Shown in pieces: positions 26,265 through 37,628 of a DNA stretch of 64,000 nt. The DNA is taken from positions 1,157,145 to 1,221,144 of the forward strand of contig NZ_CP019332.1 of assembly GCF_002163855.1 (NCBI RefSeq). The letters run 5' to 3'. The first letter of the stretch is position 1. Each line of letters opens with the position of its first letter. The position numbers and the translations under genes are program-made. The DNA comes from Winogradskyella sp. PC-19 (GTDB lineage Bacteria; Bacteroidota; Bacteroidia; Flavobacteriales; Flavobacteriaceae). Below the pieces are notes generated by a model, which had not been told where the DNA came from, made no database searches, and saw nothing but the letters and a program-made list of their open reading frames with translations.

Positions 26265-29200
26265 TTAAGCCAATTCTTCACCTTCTTCTTTTACCTTCTT
26301 TTTTAAAGATTCTGCAGCATCACCTTTTTTGGCAGTATCATACATAATTGGTGTTGCAATAAATACCGATGAATATGTACCCACTAATACACCAACAATT
26401 AAAGCGAATAAGAATCCTCTTAACGAATCTGCACCTAAGAAAAACATAGCTAATAACACCACTAATGTTGTTAACGATGTATTTAATGTTCTACTTAATG
26501 TACTGTTTACAGAAGCATTAATCGTTTTACCTAAACTCCATCCAGAATGTTCGTTTAAAAACTCTCTAATTCTATCGAAAACGACCACGGTATCATTCAG
26601 CGAGTAACCAATTACAGTTAGGATTGCTGCAATAAATGCTTGATCGATTTCCATACTAAAAGGCATCCATTTCCATGCAATTGAGAATATACCTAATACA
26701 ATCAATACATCATGGAAAACTGCTGCAACAGCTCCAAGAGAGAATTGCCATCTCTTAAAACGAATTAAGATATAAAGGAATACAACTACTAAAGAACCTA
26801 ATATTGCCCAGAATGAAGATTTTTTAATATCATCGGCAATAGTTGGACTTACTTTACTTGACAAACGTTTTCCAATATTCTGATCACCCGAGCCATCCAA
26901 GAATTCTTGGTAAGACATACCGTCTGGCAAATATGGTTTTAATGCTTCAAATAATGTAGACTGTACTTTTTCATCAGCTTCAGTAGAGTTATCTTCTACT
27001 AAATATTTAGTAGAAATTTTTAACTCATTATCATTACCAATAGTTTTTACTTCGGCACTCCCAAAGACATCAGCTGCATTTAACGTTTTTGATACTTCTT
27101 CTGTACTTACTGATTGTGCAAAACGTACTTGGTAAGTTCTACCACCAACAAAATCAATACCTTGATCTAAGTTATTTGTAAATAAAGATGCAATACCAGC
27201 AGTTATTAAGATTCCTGAAATCACATAAGCAATCTTACGCTTTGCTAAGAAATTAATATTTACGTTCTGTAAGAAACCTTTAGTTAATGCTGTAGAGAAA
27301 TTTAATTTTCCACCACGACCTAAATACCAATCGATTAGCAATCTTGTGATAAATATTGCTGTAAATAATGATGTTAAAATACCAATGATTAATGTTGTCG
27401 CAAAACCTTTAATTGGTCCTGTACCGAATACAAATAAGATTAATGCTGTTAAACCTGTTGTTATATTTGCATCTAAGATTGAAGATAATGCGTTAGCAAA
27501 ACCATCTTTAATAGCTAGTTTCTGGTCTTTACCCTTAGCCAACTCTTCTCGAATACGCTCAAAAATAAGTACGTTTGCATCAACCGAAATACCAATTGTT
27601 AATACAATACCTGCAATACCTGGTAATGTTAATACAGCTCCTAATCCTGATAGTACACCAAAGATTAAAAGAATGTTGAATAATAACGCGATGTCTGCAA
27701 ATCCTCCAGCTTTACCGTAATAAAAAATCATCCAAAGTAATACGAAAGCTAAAGCTAAACCAAACGAAATCATACCAGAATCGATTGCTTCTTGACCTAA
27801 AGATGGTCCAACCTCATCCGCTTGAACTATTTCAGCAGATGCAGGTAACTTACCAGCTCGTAATACATTAGCTAAATCGGTAGCCTCTTCTAGAGTAAAA
27901 GAACCTGAAATTTGAGAGTTTCCTCCTGCAATTGGTCCTGTACTTACACCCGGCGCAGAGTAAACAATATTATCTAAAACGATAGCTATATTTCCTCTCG
28001 TTTCGTAAGCTACTTTGGTCATAGCTTCCCAAGTTTTTGCACCTTTTGCATTCATTTGCATACTAACCGCAGGACGATTTAATTGATCATAATCCTGTCT
28101 TGCATCAGTAATAACTGCACCGCTCAATTCTGGTTCGTTATCTCTATTGCCTTTAAGTCCATATAATTCAACAAATTCAGAATCTTTATCTGCTGGTTTT
28201 CCCCAAGCAAAACGCGCATAACGTTGTTCTGCTGGTAATAAATCACGATTAGCTTCAAGCATTTTTAAAACTTCAGCCTTGTCTTTAGCCAAGAAAGAAC
28301 CTATTACTGGTCCACCTTGTCCTAAGCCTTGAATACCTAGTGGGTTTGTATTTTCTTGTACTGCAGTAGAATCGTTTTCTATCTGACCAGTCAAATCTTC
28401 AATAAGACTAGAGGTAGAATCTGTTTCTTCAGCAGCTTCAGCTTCTTCAACTGACTCTTCAGAAGTCGATTCATTTGCTTTTTGAGCTTCAATTAGACGT
28501 TGGTTAACCTGTAATAAGTAACCTGCTAAATCTTGAGTTGTGTACGTTTCCCAAAACTGTAATTGAGCAGTTTTTGTGATGATGTCTACAACACGCTTTT
28601 TGTCTTTAGCGCCTGGTAATTCGATTAAAATACGACCACCATTACCTAAACGCTGAATGTTTGGAGATGTAACTCCAAAACCATCAATACGATTACGTAA
28701 AACTTCGAAAGCAGAGACAATAGACTCATCTACTTTTCTTGTAATGACACTTTTAACTTCATCATCAGACATATTGAAGGTAATGTCATCACTTAATGTA
28801 CGATTGGCAAAAATATCTGGAGACGCTAATTTTGTTTCACCTTTAATTTCATCAAACGCTGTATAAAATGACTCTAAGTAAGAATCCTGAGAATCCTTTT
28901 GTAATTCATCTGCATTTTCTAAAGCTTGGTTAAAAATCGGGTCTTTACTATTGTTTGCCAATCCTTTGAGGATATCTTTTACAGAAATCTCAATAATAGC
29001 ATTAATACCACCTTTAAGGTCAAGACCTAAATTCATGGCATTGTCTTTAACATCACTGTATGTAAATTGACTTACACCTAAAACATTGTAGACCTCTTTA
29101 TTGTTAAGTGAGTCTAGGTAACGTAATTCACCAGCATTGACATCACTATTGTTGTCATATTTGGCTTGTGCAAATTGCTTTGCTTCTTTTTCGAGCTGAT

Positions 29201-29285
29201 TGGCTTTGAACGTAAATGATAATTGGTAAATACTTACCAATCCAAATAGTACAGCAAACAGCTTTACTAATCCTTTGTTTTGCAT
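26265..29285 (-). CDS. secDF: SecDF protein translocase subunit, SecD-SecF fusion
   Basis: SecDF uses the proton gradient to pull secreted proteins through SecYEG. The 1006 residues are a natural SecD-SecF fusion, common in Bacteroidetes. Segments in order are: helix 1 (about 7-25); a large periplasmic SecD part with NLGLDLKGGINAIIEI and FEVLRNRIDGFGV; five helices including GISVDANVLIFERIREELA; the SecF first helix and QGIDFVGGRTYQVRF; and five more helices with IGYSLNDTVVVFDRIRE. A Glu/Ser-rich spacer (about 270-310) sits in the periplasmic loop. The acidic tail is KKKVKEEGEELA. Confidence 0.97.
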   Translation of the reverse strand: MQNKGLVKLFAVLFGLVSIYQLSFTFKANQLEKEAKQFAQAKYDNNSDVNAGELRYLDSLNNKEVYNVLGVSQFTYSDVKDNAMNLGLDLKGGINAIIEISVKDILKGLANNSKDPIFNQALENADELQKDSQDSYLESFYTAFDEIKGETKLASPDIFANRTLSDDITFNMSDDEVKSVITRKVDESIVSAFEVLRNRIDGFGVTSPNIQRLGNGGRILIELPGAKDKKRVVDIITKTAQLQFWETYTTQDLAGYLLQVNQRLIEAQKANESTSEESVEEAEAAEETDSTSSLIEDLTGQIENDSTAVQENTNPLGIQGLGQGGPVIGSFLAKDKAEVLKMLEANRDLLPAEQRYARFAWGKPADKDSEFVELYGLKGNRDNEPELSGAVITDARQDYDQLNRPAVSMQMNAKGAKTWEAMTKVAYETRGNIAIVLDNIVYSAPGVSTGPIAGGNSQISGSFTLEEATDLANVLRAGKLPASAEIVQADEVGPSLGQEAIDSGMISFGLALAFVLLWMIFYYGKAGGFADIALLFNILLIFGVLSGLGAVLTLPGIAGIVLTIGISVDANVLIFERIREELAKGKDQKLAIKDGFANALSSILDANITTGLTALILFVFGTGPIKGFATTLIIGILTSLFTAIFITRLLIDWYLGRGGKLNFSTALTKGFLQNVNINFLAKRKIAYVISGILITAGIASLFTNNLDQGIDFVGGRTYQVRFAQSVSTEEVSKTLNAADVFGSAEVKTIGNDNELKISTKYLVEDNSTEADEKVQSTLFEALKPYLPDGMSYQEFLDGSGDQNIGKRLSSKVSPTIADDIKKSSFWAILGSLVVVFLYILIRFKRWQFSLGAVAAVFHDVLIVLGIFSIAWKWMPFSMEIDQAFIAAILTVIGYSLNDTVVVFDRIREFLNEHSGWSLGKTINASVNSTLSRTLNTSLTTLVVLLAMFFLGADSLRGFLFALIVGVLVGTYSSVFIATPIMYDTAKKGDAAESLKKKVKEEGEELA

Positions 29286-29299
29286 TGTTTTTAATTTTA

Positions 29300-29318
29300 T
29301 ATCGAAAATCTTTCGATA
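29300..29318 (-). promoter_or_regulatory. Inverted repeat just upstream of secDF
   Basis: TATCGAAA (29300-29307) and TTTCGATA (29311-29318) form a perfect 8-bp inverted repeat with a 3-base centre, 14 bp before the secDF ATG. In RNA it would be a compact stem-loop in the leader; as DNA it could be an operator. Its function is not shown. Confidence 0.45.
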
Positions 29319-29406
29319 ATTAATTTGTAATAAAAAATTTAATTGAAATGAGAATTAAACATTCTCGGTCGGAATTCAGTAATAAATCAAACTGAATATG
29401 TTTTGA

Positions 29407-30000
29407 TTAAGCTAGTGGTCCTGCTCTGACCTCTGGAATATTATGAGATGTATTATCTGACACAAATACTATCAATTGATTAGCATTGTATACAACTCTT
29501 AAATCAAAGTAGGTCTTAGAAGTTTCAGTTAAAACAGGAAACTTAAGCACATCTGGATTAAACGAGCGGTCACTCTTTATATTAAGTGTATAAACTTGTT
29601 GACCTTCAAAATCCCATGACGAAGTACTTCCACTTTTAATCTGAAAGATATCAAGACTATAATCTTTACTACTATTTTTTGTCGAATCTGATGAATCGTC
29701 AAAGGCTATTTCGACTTTATTTGAAAGGATTTCTTTAACATTACTAACTGCTTTATCGCTATGATAAGCAATTCGAAAAAATCCATTTTCTTTTGAAGTA
29801 ATCGAGATACTTTTTGCTCCGATTTCTTCAAGAAAATTTGAAATAGAAGCTAAAGAATCCTTAGTTTCAACTTCAGAAAATTGTGAGTCTGTAAACTGAA
29901 TTACAACTTCTTGGTTGGCCTTAGGATTTTGGTACTGCTGAGCTAGGCCTAACATAATGAGGCTTAACACAAAACTTAAAAAGTACCATTTTTTTAGCAT
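29407..30000 (-). CDS. Exported protein of unknown function upstream of secDF
   Basis: The 197-residue protein begins MLKKWYFLSFVLSLIMLGLAQQ, a signal peptide or N-terminal anchor. The body is polar, with VVIQFTDSQFSEVETKDSLA at about 32-51 and a Ser/Asp-rich stretch near 100-112. It ends HNIPEVRAGPLA. I recognise no domain. It lies 121 bp upstream of secDF on the same strand and could be in its operon, but the secDF leader has its own inverted repeat. Function is unknown. Confidence 0.7.
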   Translation of the reverse strand: MLKKWYFLSFVLSLIMLGLAQQYQNPKANQEVVIQFTDSQFSEVETKDSLASISNFLEEIGAKSISITSKENGFFRIAYHSDKAVSNVKEILSNKVEIAFDDSSDSTKNSSKDYSLDIFQIKSGSTSSWDFEGQQVYTLNIKSDRSFNPDVLKFPVLTETSKTYFDLRVVYNANQLIVFVSDNTSHNIPEVRAGPLA

Positions 30001-30017
30001 GCGCCAAATATAAACAA

Positions 30018-30042
30018 AAAGACTGCTTTTAGAGCAGTCTTT
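30018..30042 (-). terminator. Probable terminator of the 30070-30720 gene
   Basis: AAAGACTGCT (30018-30027) pairs with AGCAGTCTTT (30033-30042). On the minus strand a T-rich stretch follows (complement of AAACAAAAA). It lies between the 30070-30720 gene and the next minus-strand gene. Confidence 0.7.
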
Positions 30043-30069
30043 ATTATAGAATTATTCAAGTATTTAGTA

Positions 30070-30720
30070 TTACATTTTAGTGTAACCTTCTGGTGGTGTT
30101 AAACTAAACTTGTTGTCATCAATAGATTTTGCCTCCATCTTTGTTACCTCTGATTTAATAACAATTTCTGCTCCCATCTGATTCATTTTTATAACCATAT
30201 ACAATGGATAACCGTCTACTTTTTCTCCCAACATAGCTGTTTGCTGTGTTTTTACGCCTTGAATTTTATCAGTAATAAACATCTCCATAGTCATTTCTGC
30301 TCCATCTTGGTTCATGGTTATTATATATTGTTTTAAGTCATAGCCAAGTACATTCTTAGTTTCGCTACCTTCAGTGACAGTGATGTTTTTTAACATTTCC
30401 TCAGTAACCTCGACCTTTTGAGACGTGTATTTTTTTCCTAATCCGGGCATATCCGTAAGTTGTAATAACTCATTAGATTCTGCATCAATAATAACGGTTA
30501 CATCACCTGACATTGGGTTTGAAGATTCAGTTCTTGTTTTAGCTCCGTCTACATAAGTTGTTGTTATCATCTCTCCAATTTCTGACAACATTGAATTAAC
30601 GTCTTCGTTAGACGAAGACATCGTTTGCTTCATAGTTATTTCACCTTCTGTAAACTTTTCTTGTGCAATCGTTGTTAAAGACAATCCCACAGCTACGATA
30701 AATAATAAAAACTTTTTCAT
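30070..30720 (-). CDS. Secreted DUF4412-like protein
   Basis: The 216-residue protein has a signal peptide (MKKFLLFIVAVGLSLTTIAQ), then a beta-rich domain. It opens GEITMKQTMSS, carries MITTTYVDGAKTRTESS and NVLGYDLKQYII, and ends KFSLTPPEGYTKM. This pattern of a G.i.m start, a dGaK.R strand and a late FSLTPPEGY resembles DUF4412 and related periplasmic families. Methionine content is high. Function is unknown. It is downstream of mdh on the same strand, separated by a terminator. Confidence 0.7.
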   Translation of the reverse strand: MKKFLLFIVAVGLSLTTIAQEKFTEGEITMKQTMSSSNEDVNSMLSEIGEMITTTYVDGAKTRTESSNPMSGDVTVIIDAESNELLQLTDMPGLGKKYTSQKVEVTEEMLKNITVTEGSETKNVLGYDLKQYIITMNQDGAEMTMEMFITDKIQGVKTQQTAMLGEKVDGYPLYMVIKMNQMGAEIVIKSEVTKMEAKSIDDNKFSLTPPEGYTKM

Positions 30721-30736
30721 AATGTTTGTAAAATAA

Positions 30737-30765
30737 AAGCCTTATTAGCGTAACCAATAAGGCTT
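30737..30765 (-). terminator. Intrinsic terminator of mdh
   Basis: A 10-bp perfect stem (AAGCCTTATT at 30737-30746, AATAAGGCTT at 30756-30765) with a 9-base loop. On the minus strand a T-rich tract follows. Confidence 0.75.
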
Positions 30766-30791
30766 AATTAATATTTATAAAATTAATTTTT

Positions 30792-31718
30792 TTATAATTC
30801 TAAAAGACCATTAGTCTTTTTAACACCTTCGGCACTTGCTTTCATGTGTTCTTTTTCGGCATCACTTAAAGATACATCTACAATTTTTTCGATACCGTTA
30901 CGACCTAAAACAACTGGTACACCAATACACAAATCGTTTAAACCATACTCACCATCTAATAAAGTAGAACATGGGTAGATTTTCTTTTGGTCGCATGCAA
31001 TAGCTTGTACTAAACCAGATACCGCTGCACCTGGCGCATACCATGCTGATGTACCTAATAAGCCTGTTAATGTTGCTCCACCAACTTTGGTATCTGCAGC
31101 AACTTGCTCTAAACGCTCTTCTGATAAAAATTCAGAAACTTTGATAGAATTACGTGTTGCATGAGATGTAAGCGGTACCATACCTTTATCGCTATGACCA
31201 CCAATTACCATTCCGTCTACATCACTGATTGGTGCTTCTAGAGCTTCAGCTAATCTATACTTAAAACGTGCTGAGTCTAAAGCGCCACCCATACCAATGA
31301 TTCTATGCTTTGGTAAATCTGTAGTTTTATGGACTAAATACGTCATCGTATCCATTGGATTACTAACGACTATAATAATAGTGTTTGGAGAATGTTCTAC
31401 TAAACTTGCAGAGACTGTTTTTACAATACCAGCATTTATACCAATTAATTCTTCACGAGTCATACCTGGCTTACGAGGAATACCCGAAGTAATTACACAA
31501 ATGTCGCTATTTGCAGTTTTAGAATAGTCGCTTGTACTTCCTGTTATTTTTGTATCAAAACCATTTAAAGATGCTGTTTGCATTAAATCCATGGCTTTAC
31601 CTTCGGCATAACCTTCTTTAATGTCCAGTAAAACAACTTCAGAAGCAAAATTTTTAATTGCGATATACTCGGCACAACTAGCACCTACGGCACCTGCACC
31701 TACTACAGTAACTTTCAT
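30792..31718 (-). CDS. mdh: Malate dehydrogenase
   Basis: This TCA-cycle enzyme interconverts malate and oxaloacetate with NAD. The 308 residues belong to the lactate-dehydrogenase-like MDH group. Visible motifs are the Rossmann loop VVGAGAVGASCAEYIA at the N terminus, GIPRKPGMTREELIGINAGI with the mobile-loop arginines, VVSNPMDTMTYL, LDSARFKYRLAE with substrate-binding Arg, and GGHSDKGMVPL with the catalytic His. It is monocistronic, with its own -7 element and terminator. Confidence 0.97.
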   Translation of the reverse strand: MKVTVVGAGAVGASCAEYIAIKNFASEVVLLDIKEGYAEGKAMDLMQTASLNGFDTKITGSTSDYSKTANSDICVITSGIPRKPGMTREELIGINAGIVKTVSASLVEHSPNTIIIVVSNPMDTMTYLVHKTTDLPKHRIIGMGGALDSARFKYRLAEALEAPISDVDGMVIGGHSDKGMVPLTSHATRNSIKVSEFLSEERLEQVAADTKVGGATLTGLLGTSAWYAPGAAVSGLVQAIACDQKKIYPCSTLLDGEYGLNDLCIGVPVVLGRNGIEKIVDVSLSDAEKEHMKASAEGVKKTNGLLEL

Positions 31719-31755
31719 TTGTATGTTATTTTTAGTTGATAATTTATTTGATTTG

Positions 31756-31763
31756 CAAAGTTA
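31756..31763 (-). promoter_or_regulatory. Predicted -7 promoter element of mdh
   Basis: The minus strand reads TAACTTTG, an exact TAnnTTTG match, 37 bp before the mdh start. A -33 TTG is not evident. Confidence 0.5.
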
Positions 31764-31845
31764 AGTTATTGCGCATTAATTACAGTGTTTATACATTAGT
31801 ATTATGGGTCTAAAGACTAAAATTAATTTTTATTTAACAAATTTT

Positions 31846-32862
31846 CTATCTAAACCCAAAATTAATTCCTACAGAAAAAGCATCGAATTCAGAAATATGA
31901 TACTCGGCATTGAGTCTAAAAAATCCTAATTTTAATTTTGTTCCAATAGTACCTCTAAGCGCAGAAACTTCGCTCGAAACTGAAAAAGGATCTGTTATTG
32001 TTTGTGATGATAATGCACCTTCTGTCACAGTATAATCTCCCAACAAATCAGAATCTGAAGTACCTTTAATGTAACCTATTCCGCCATAAAAATTAATTAC
32101 AGGAAATTTTGTTGATGCTATAGCCTGAAATAACCATGTGTTAGTATCGTTTTGGACTCGCTGGTTATCACCTGCAATACCTGATGTGTCCGTTAAATCA
32201 TAAGAGCCGTCCAAATGGGTATAAGCCACTAGACCTGAAATCGAAATTGGTAAGACCTTGTCACCTGGTAACCATTCTGTGATTTCAAATTGTAAACCAG
32301 CACCGTACATACCGATTTCTACGTCATCTGTCTTAATATTTGGCACATAACGAGCTTTTAACTCCAAACCACTACCTAAACCTAAAGATCCTTGGACAAA
32401 AGCTGACGGTACTAAATTTGCGCTAGAATCACCAATACCAGTTGGTAATTCTATCTGTCTGGTCTGATTACCAAAGATTGGGTCCTCATACTCTAACTCT
32501 ACAATTATTGGTGGATTATTATCTCCTAAAACTGTAGCCACATTTTGAACATTTGGTCCTTGTACAAATTGCACATTATTGTAATCCGCTGTGTTTAAAC
32601 TAAATGTTTTACTGTCATCATTTACTAAAGATGCATTAGCGACTACAGATACTTCGAAACCTAAAAGTGGTTTGACTTTTCCAGAGTTAAACCAATTGGC
32701 ATTCATACTAAACATTAAGGCATCTGAGCCTGGCGCTAAGTAGTCATTGGCAAATCGTTGGGCATCCTCGACACCTGCGGCTAAAAGTGCATCGATATCA
32801 CTTTGAGCCTTTACAGTTAATACAGATAGTATTAATACTATTGAATAAATTTGTTTTTTCAT
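31846..32862 (-). CDS. Outer-membrane-like protein, DUF6588-like
   Basis: The 338-residue protein has a signal peptide (MKKQIYSIVLILSVLTVKAQ). It then has SDIDALLAAGVEDAQRFAND and a long run of amphipathic strands ending DAFSVGINFGFR with a C-terminal aromatic-rich strand. The beta-strand pattern suggests an outer membrane barrel. The AAGVxDAQRFxxDYxxP opening fits the family now called DUF6588 as far as I recall it. No substrate can be inferred. The start is an ATG whose signal peptide is convincing. Confidence 0.72.
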   Translation of the reverse strand: MKKQIYSIVLILSVLTVKAQSDIDALLAAGVEDAQRFANDYLAPGSDALMFSMNANWFNSGKVKPLLGFEVSVVANASLVNDDSKTFSLNTADYNNVQFVQGPNVQNVATVLGDNNPPIIVELEYEDPIFGNQTRQIELPTGIGDSSANLVPSAFVQGSLGLGSGLELKARYVPNIKTDDVEIGMYGAGLQFEITEWLPGDKVLPISISGLVAYTHLDGSYDLTDTSGIAGDNQRVQNDTNTWLFQAIASTKFPVINFYGGIGYIKGTSDSDLLGDYTVTEGALSSQTITDPFSVSSEVSALRGTIGTKLKLGFFRLNAEYHISEFDAFSVGINFGFR

Positions 32863-32984
32863 TTTGATAGATTTATGGGTTTTTCTACTTACGAAAAAAA
32901 AGATTATCTGGTTTTAAAACCTTTCTTTAATTTTTATCGTAAGTATATAGATAACACATTTTTTTAATATAAAACTATATCAGC

Positions 32985-33421
32985 ATGAAAAAATTAAAAA
33001 AGCAATTTCACTAATTATTGTCATTATACCTTTTATAACATTAGGTCAGGAGGACAGTTTAGATAAAAACAAAACTTCGCATTACGAAAAAAGAGCTGCA
33101 GAAGATGCTAAATACGAGCAAAATTTTAAAGCAGAAACAAAAAAAAGAAGAAAAGAAATTCTGGAAAGACCAAAAAGAATATGAAAAGGACTTAAAACGT
33201 CGTGACCGAGAAGCTTACGAAGCATACATGCAAGGTAAAACAGATGCTTAGGAAGAGTATTATAGTCACTGTAGTGACCATTGTCATCATAGTCATTTTA
33301 TTATAGCCATGCGAGATACTATTATTATGGGTACCACGAACACTACTACAGACAACCAAGACGAAGTTCTTTTAGCACCAATGTACGTGTGAGCACACCT
33401 AGAATTCGTTTAGGATTCTAA
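32985..33421 (+). pseudogene. Decayed gene for a small secreted Tyr/His-rich protein
   Basis: Joining frames gives one coherent protein of about 146 residues. It would have a signal peptide (MKKLKKAISLIIVIIPFITL), a charged Lys/Glu coil, and a tail rich in Tyr and His (SHARYYYYGYHEHYY) ending TPRIRLGF. As it stands it has four lesions. One A is missing in the run at 32996-33001. One A is extra in the run at 33139-33146. An in-frame TAG sits at 33249-33251. One T is missing near 33296-33299. Three lesions lie in homopolymers, which could be sequence errors, but the TAG cannot be explained that way. No family is recognised. Confidence 0.75.
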
Positions 33422-33433
33422 TTAAGGAAATCA

Positions 33434-33471
33434 AAAAAAAGAGCTAACGAAGTTTCGTTAGCTCTTTTTTT
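33434..33471. terminator. Bidirectional intrinsic terminator beside gyrB
   Basis: A long perfect stem (GAGCTAACGAA ending at 33451, TTCGTTAGCTC from 33454) is flanked by A7-8 and T7 tracts with a two-base loop. It serves gyrB on the minus strand and the decayed gene on the plus strand. Confidence 0.92.
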
Positions 33472-33491
33472 AGTATTACATTCTAAACAAT

Positions 33492-35450
<1,959 letters not shown>

Positions 35451-35482
35451 TTAAAATAAATTTTAGTCTAATTTAATGTCAT

Positions 35483-35509
35483 AAAAAAAGACGCATTTGC
35501 GCCTCTTTT
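35483..35509 (-). terminator. Terminator-like hairpin upstream of gyrB
   Basis: On the minus strand the sequence reads AAAAGAGGCGC, AAAT, then GCGTCTTTTTTT. This is a stem with a two-base bulge followed by a T-tract, pointing toward gyrB and about 40 bp before its start. A separate asnB terminator lies at 35679. It could be an attenuator in the gyrB leader or the end of a short transcript. Confidence 0.45.
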
Positions 35510-35678
35510 GAGTACTATCAAAGATAAGAATAAATAAAGCCTTTTAAAAGCTTTTTATCGATATAAGCTCATATTTATCAACATTTGTTAATTACTTAAA
35601 AGCGTCTTAAATCGCCTAAAAAGTACTTTAAATTAGATTTAAAGATTATTTTTTATTCTCAAAATTTATTAAAAAACA

Positions 35679-35702
35679 AAAATCCCGCAAAAGCGAGATT
35701 TT
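35679..35702 (-). terminator. Intrinsic terminator of asnB
   Basis: On the minus strand, AAAATCTCGC and GCGGGATTTT form a 10-bp stem with one G-T wobble and a 4-base loop, followed by T-rich sequence. It lies 27 bp past the asnB stop. Confidence 0.8.
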
Positions 35703-35729
35703 GTTATTACAATTTTCTAATTTTTTGGA

Positions 35730-37391
35730 TTAATACGCCTCATCATGGACATTAGCTATAGCTCTACCTGATGGGTCATTCATATTTTTAAAAGCCTCAT
35801 CCCATTCTAAAGCTGTTGCTGTACTACAAGCTACACTTGCTTCTTGTGGAACGCTTAGTGCAGCTGCATCGCTAGGAAAATGTCCTTCAAAAATAGTACG
35901 ATAATAATACTCTTCTTTATTTAAAGGTGTGTTGATAGGAAAACGGAATGCAGCATTTTCTATTTGCTCGTCAGTGACCTCTCTTTCTACTAATTCCTTT
36001 AATGTATCAATCCAGCTATAACCAACGCCATCACTAAATTGTTCTTTCTGTCTCCATGCTACACTTTCTGGAATCATATCTTCAAAAGCTTTACGAACTA
36101 CCCATTTTTCCATACGCTCACCGTTAATCATTTTATCTTTTGGGTTAATGCGCATAGCAACGTCCATAAATTCTTTATCTAAAAAAGGCACACGACCTTC
36201 AATACCCCAAGCTGCTAAACTCTTGTTAGCTCTAAGACAATCGTACATATGCAACTTATCTAATTTTCGAACGGTTTCTTCATGAAACTCTTTAGCATCA
36301 GGTGCTTTATGAAAATATAAGTAGCCTCCAAAAATCTCATCTGCTCCTTCTCCGGACAACACCATTTTAATTCCCATAGACTTAATAACTCTAGCCATTA
36401 AATACATTGGCGTAGACGATCGTATGGTTGTAATGTCATAAGTTTCGATATTATAAATAACATCTTTTATAGCATCTAGACCTTCCTGAATTGTAAACTT
36501 AATTTCGTGATGAACAGTTCCTATATAATCCGCTACTTTTTTTGCAGCTGCTAAGTCTGGTGAACCTTCTAGTCCAACAGAAAAAGAATGCAATTGAGGC
36601 CACCAAGCTTTCTCTTTATCATCAGCTTCGACACGTCTTTTAGAATATTTTTTTGCAATTGCAGATGTTACTGAAGAATCTAATCCACCTGAGAGCAATA
36701 CGCCATATGGGACATCACTCATTAATTGTCTATGTACTGCATCTTCTAATGCTTGTTTTACATCTGCAATACTAGTTTCATTTTCTTTTACGGCATCATA
36801 ATCTGTCCAATCACGGTTATACCATTTTACAAATTCACCGTCTTTACTAGACATGTAATGTCCCGGAGGAAATAGTTCTATTTTTGTACAAATACCTTCA
36901 AGAGCTTTTAGTTCTGATGCCACGAAAAATGTTCCGTTTCTATCCCAACCTATGTATAAAGGAATAATTCCCATATGATCACGTGCTACAAAGTAATCGT
37001 CTTTTTCAGTATCGTAAATAGCAAATCCAAAAATACCATTCATTTCGTCAACAAAATCATGACCCTTTTCTTTGTAAAGCGCTAAAATGACTTCGCAATC
37101 GCTTTCTGTCTGAAACTTATAATCTGGAAACTGCTTACGCAACTCCTTATGATTATAAATCTCTCCATTTGCTGCAAGTACCAATTTTTTATCATCAGTA
37201 AACAAAGGCTGTTTACCTGAAGTTGGATCTACAATTGCTAAACGTTCATGAGCCATTATAGCTTTGCTATTACTATAAATTCCGCTCCAATCTGGACCAC
37301 GGTGTCTAATACTTTTTGCCATTTCTAAAACCTGTGGTCTTAAGGTTTCTGAATCTTGCTTTATATCAAAGGCGCATACTATTCCGCACAT
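35730..37391 (-). CDS. asnB: Asparagine synthetase B, glutamine-hydrolysing
   Basis: The enzyme makes asparagine from aspartate using glutamine and ATP. The 553 residues match AsnB length. MCGIVCAF gives the N-terminal nucleophile Cys2, and SIRHRGPDWSG, HERLAIVDP and NGEIYNH are glutaminase motifs. The synthetase half has the pyrophosphate loop LLSGGLDSS and SGEGADEIFGGYLYFHKAP. The C terminus ends with an extended tail of about 40 residues (DAAALSVPQEASVACSTATA). The gene is monocistronic and divergent from the DUF2911 gene. Confidence 0.97.
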   Translation of the reverse strand: MCGIVCAFDIKQDSETLRPQVLEMAKSIRHRGPDWSGIYSNSKAIMAHERLAIVDPTSGKQPLFTDDKKLVLAANGEIYNHKELRKQFPDYKFQTESDCEVILALYKEKGHDFVDEMNGIFGFAIYDTEKDDYFVARDHMGIIPLYIGWDRNGTFFVASELKALEGICTKIELFPPGHYMSSKDGEFVKWYNRDWTDYDAVKENETSIADVKQALEDAVHRQLMSDVPYGVLLSGGLDSSVTSAIAKKYSKRRVEADDKEKAWWPQLHSFSVGLEGSPDLAAAKKVADYIGTVHHEIKFTIQEGLDAIKDVIYNIETYDITTIRSSTPMYLMARVIKSMGIKMVLSGEGADEIFGGYLYFHKAPDAKEFHEETVRKLDKLHMYDCLRANKSLAAWGIEGRVPFLDKEFMDVAMRINPKDKMINGERMEKWVVRKAFEDMIPESVAWRQKEQFSDGVGYSWIDTLKELVEREVTDEQIENAAFRFPINTPLNKEEYYYRTIFEGHFPSDAAALSVPQEASVACSTATALEWDEAFKNMNDPSGRAIANVHDEAY

Positions 37392-37628
37392 AACTTTTAT
37401 TTTTAAATATTATCATAAAGCAAATATGATTTTAAAGTTTTAATTATTAAACATATGAGTTATTATTGCTTTCATTTTGTAATAAAATACACATAATCAA
37501 CATTTATTTGATATAATTATTGACTTTAAATCTCCTTTTTACTATCAATATGTAAATTTTAATAATTTTTTACGACTTATCGTTTCAATTACAAACTACT
37601 TTTACATTCAATAAAACTTAATTCACTC

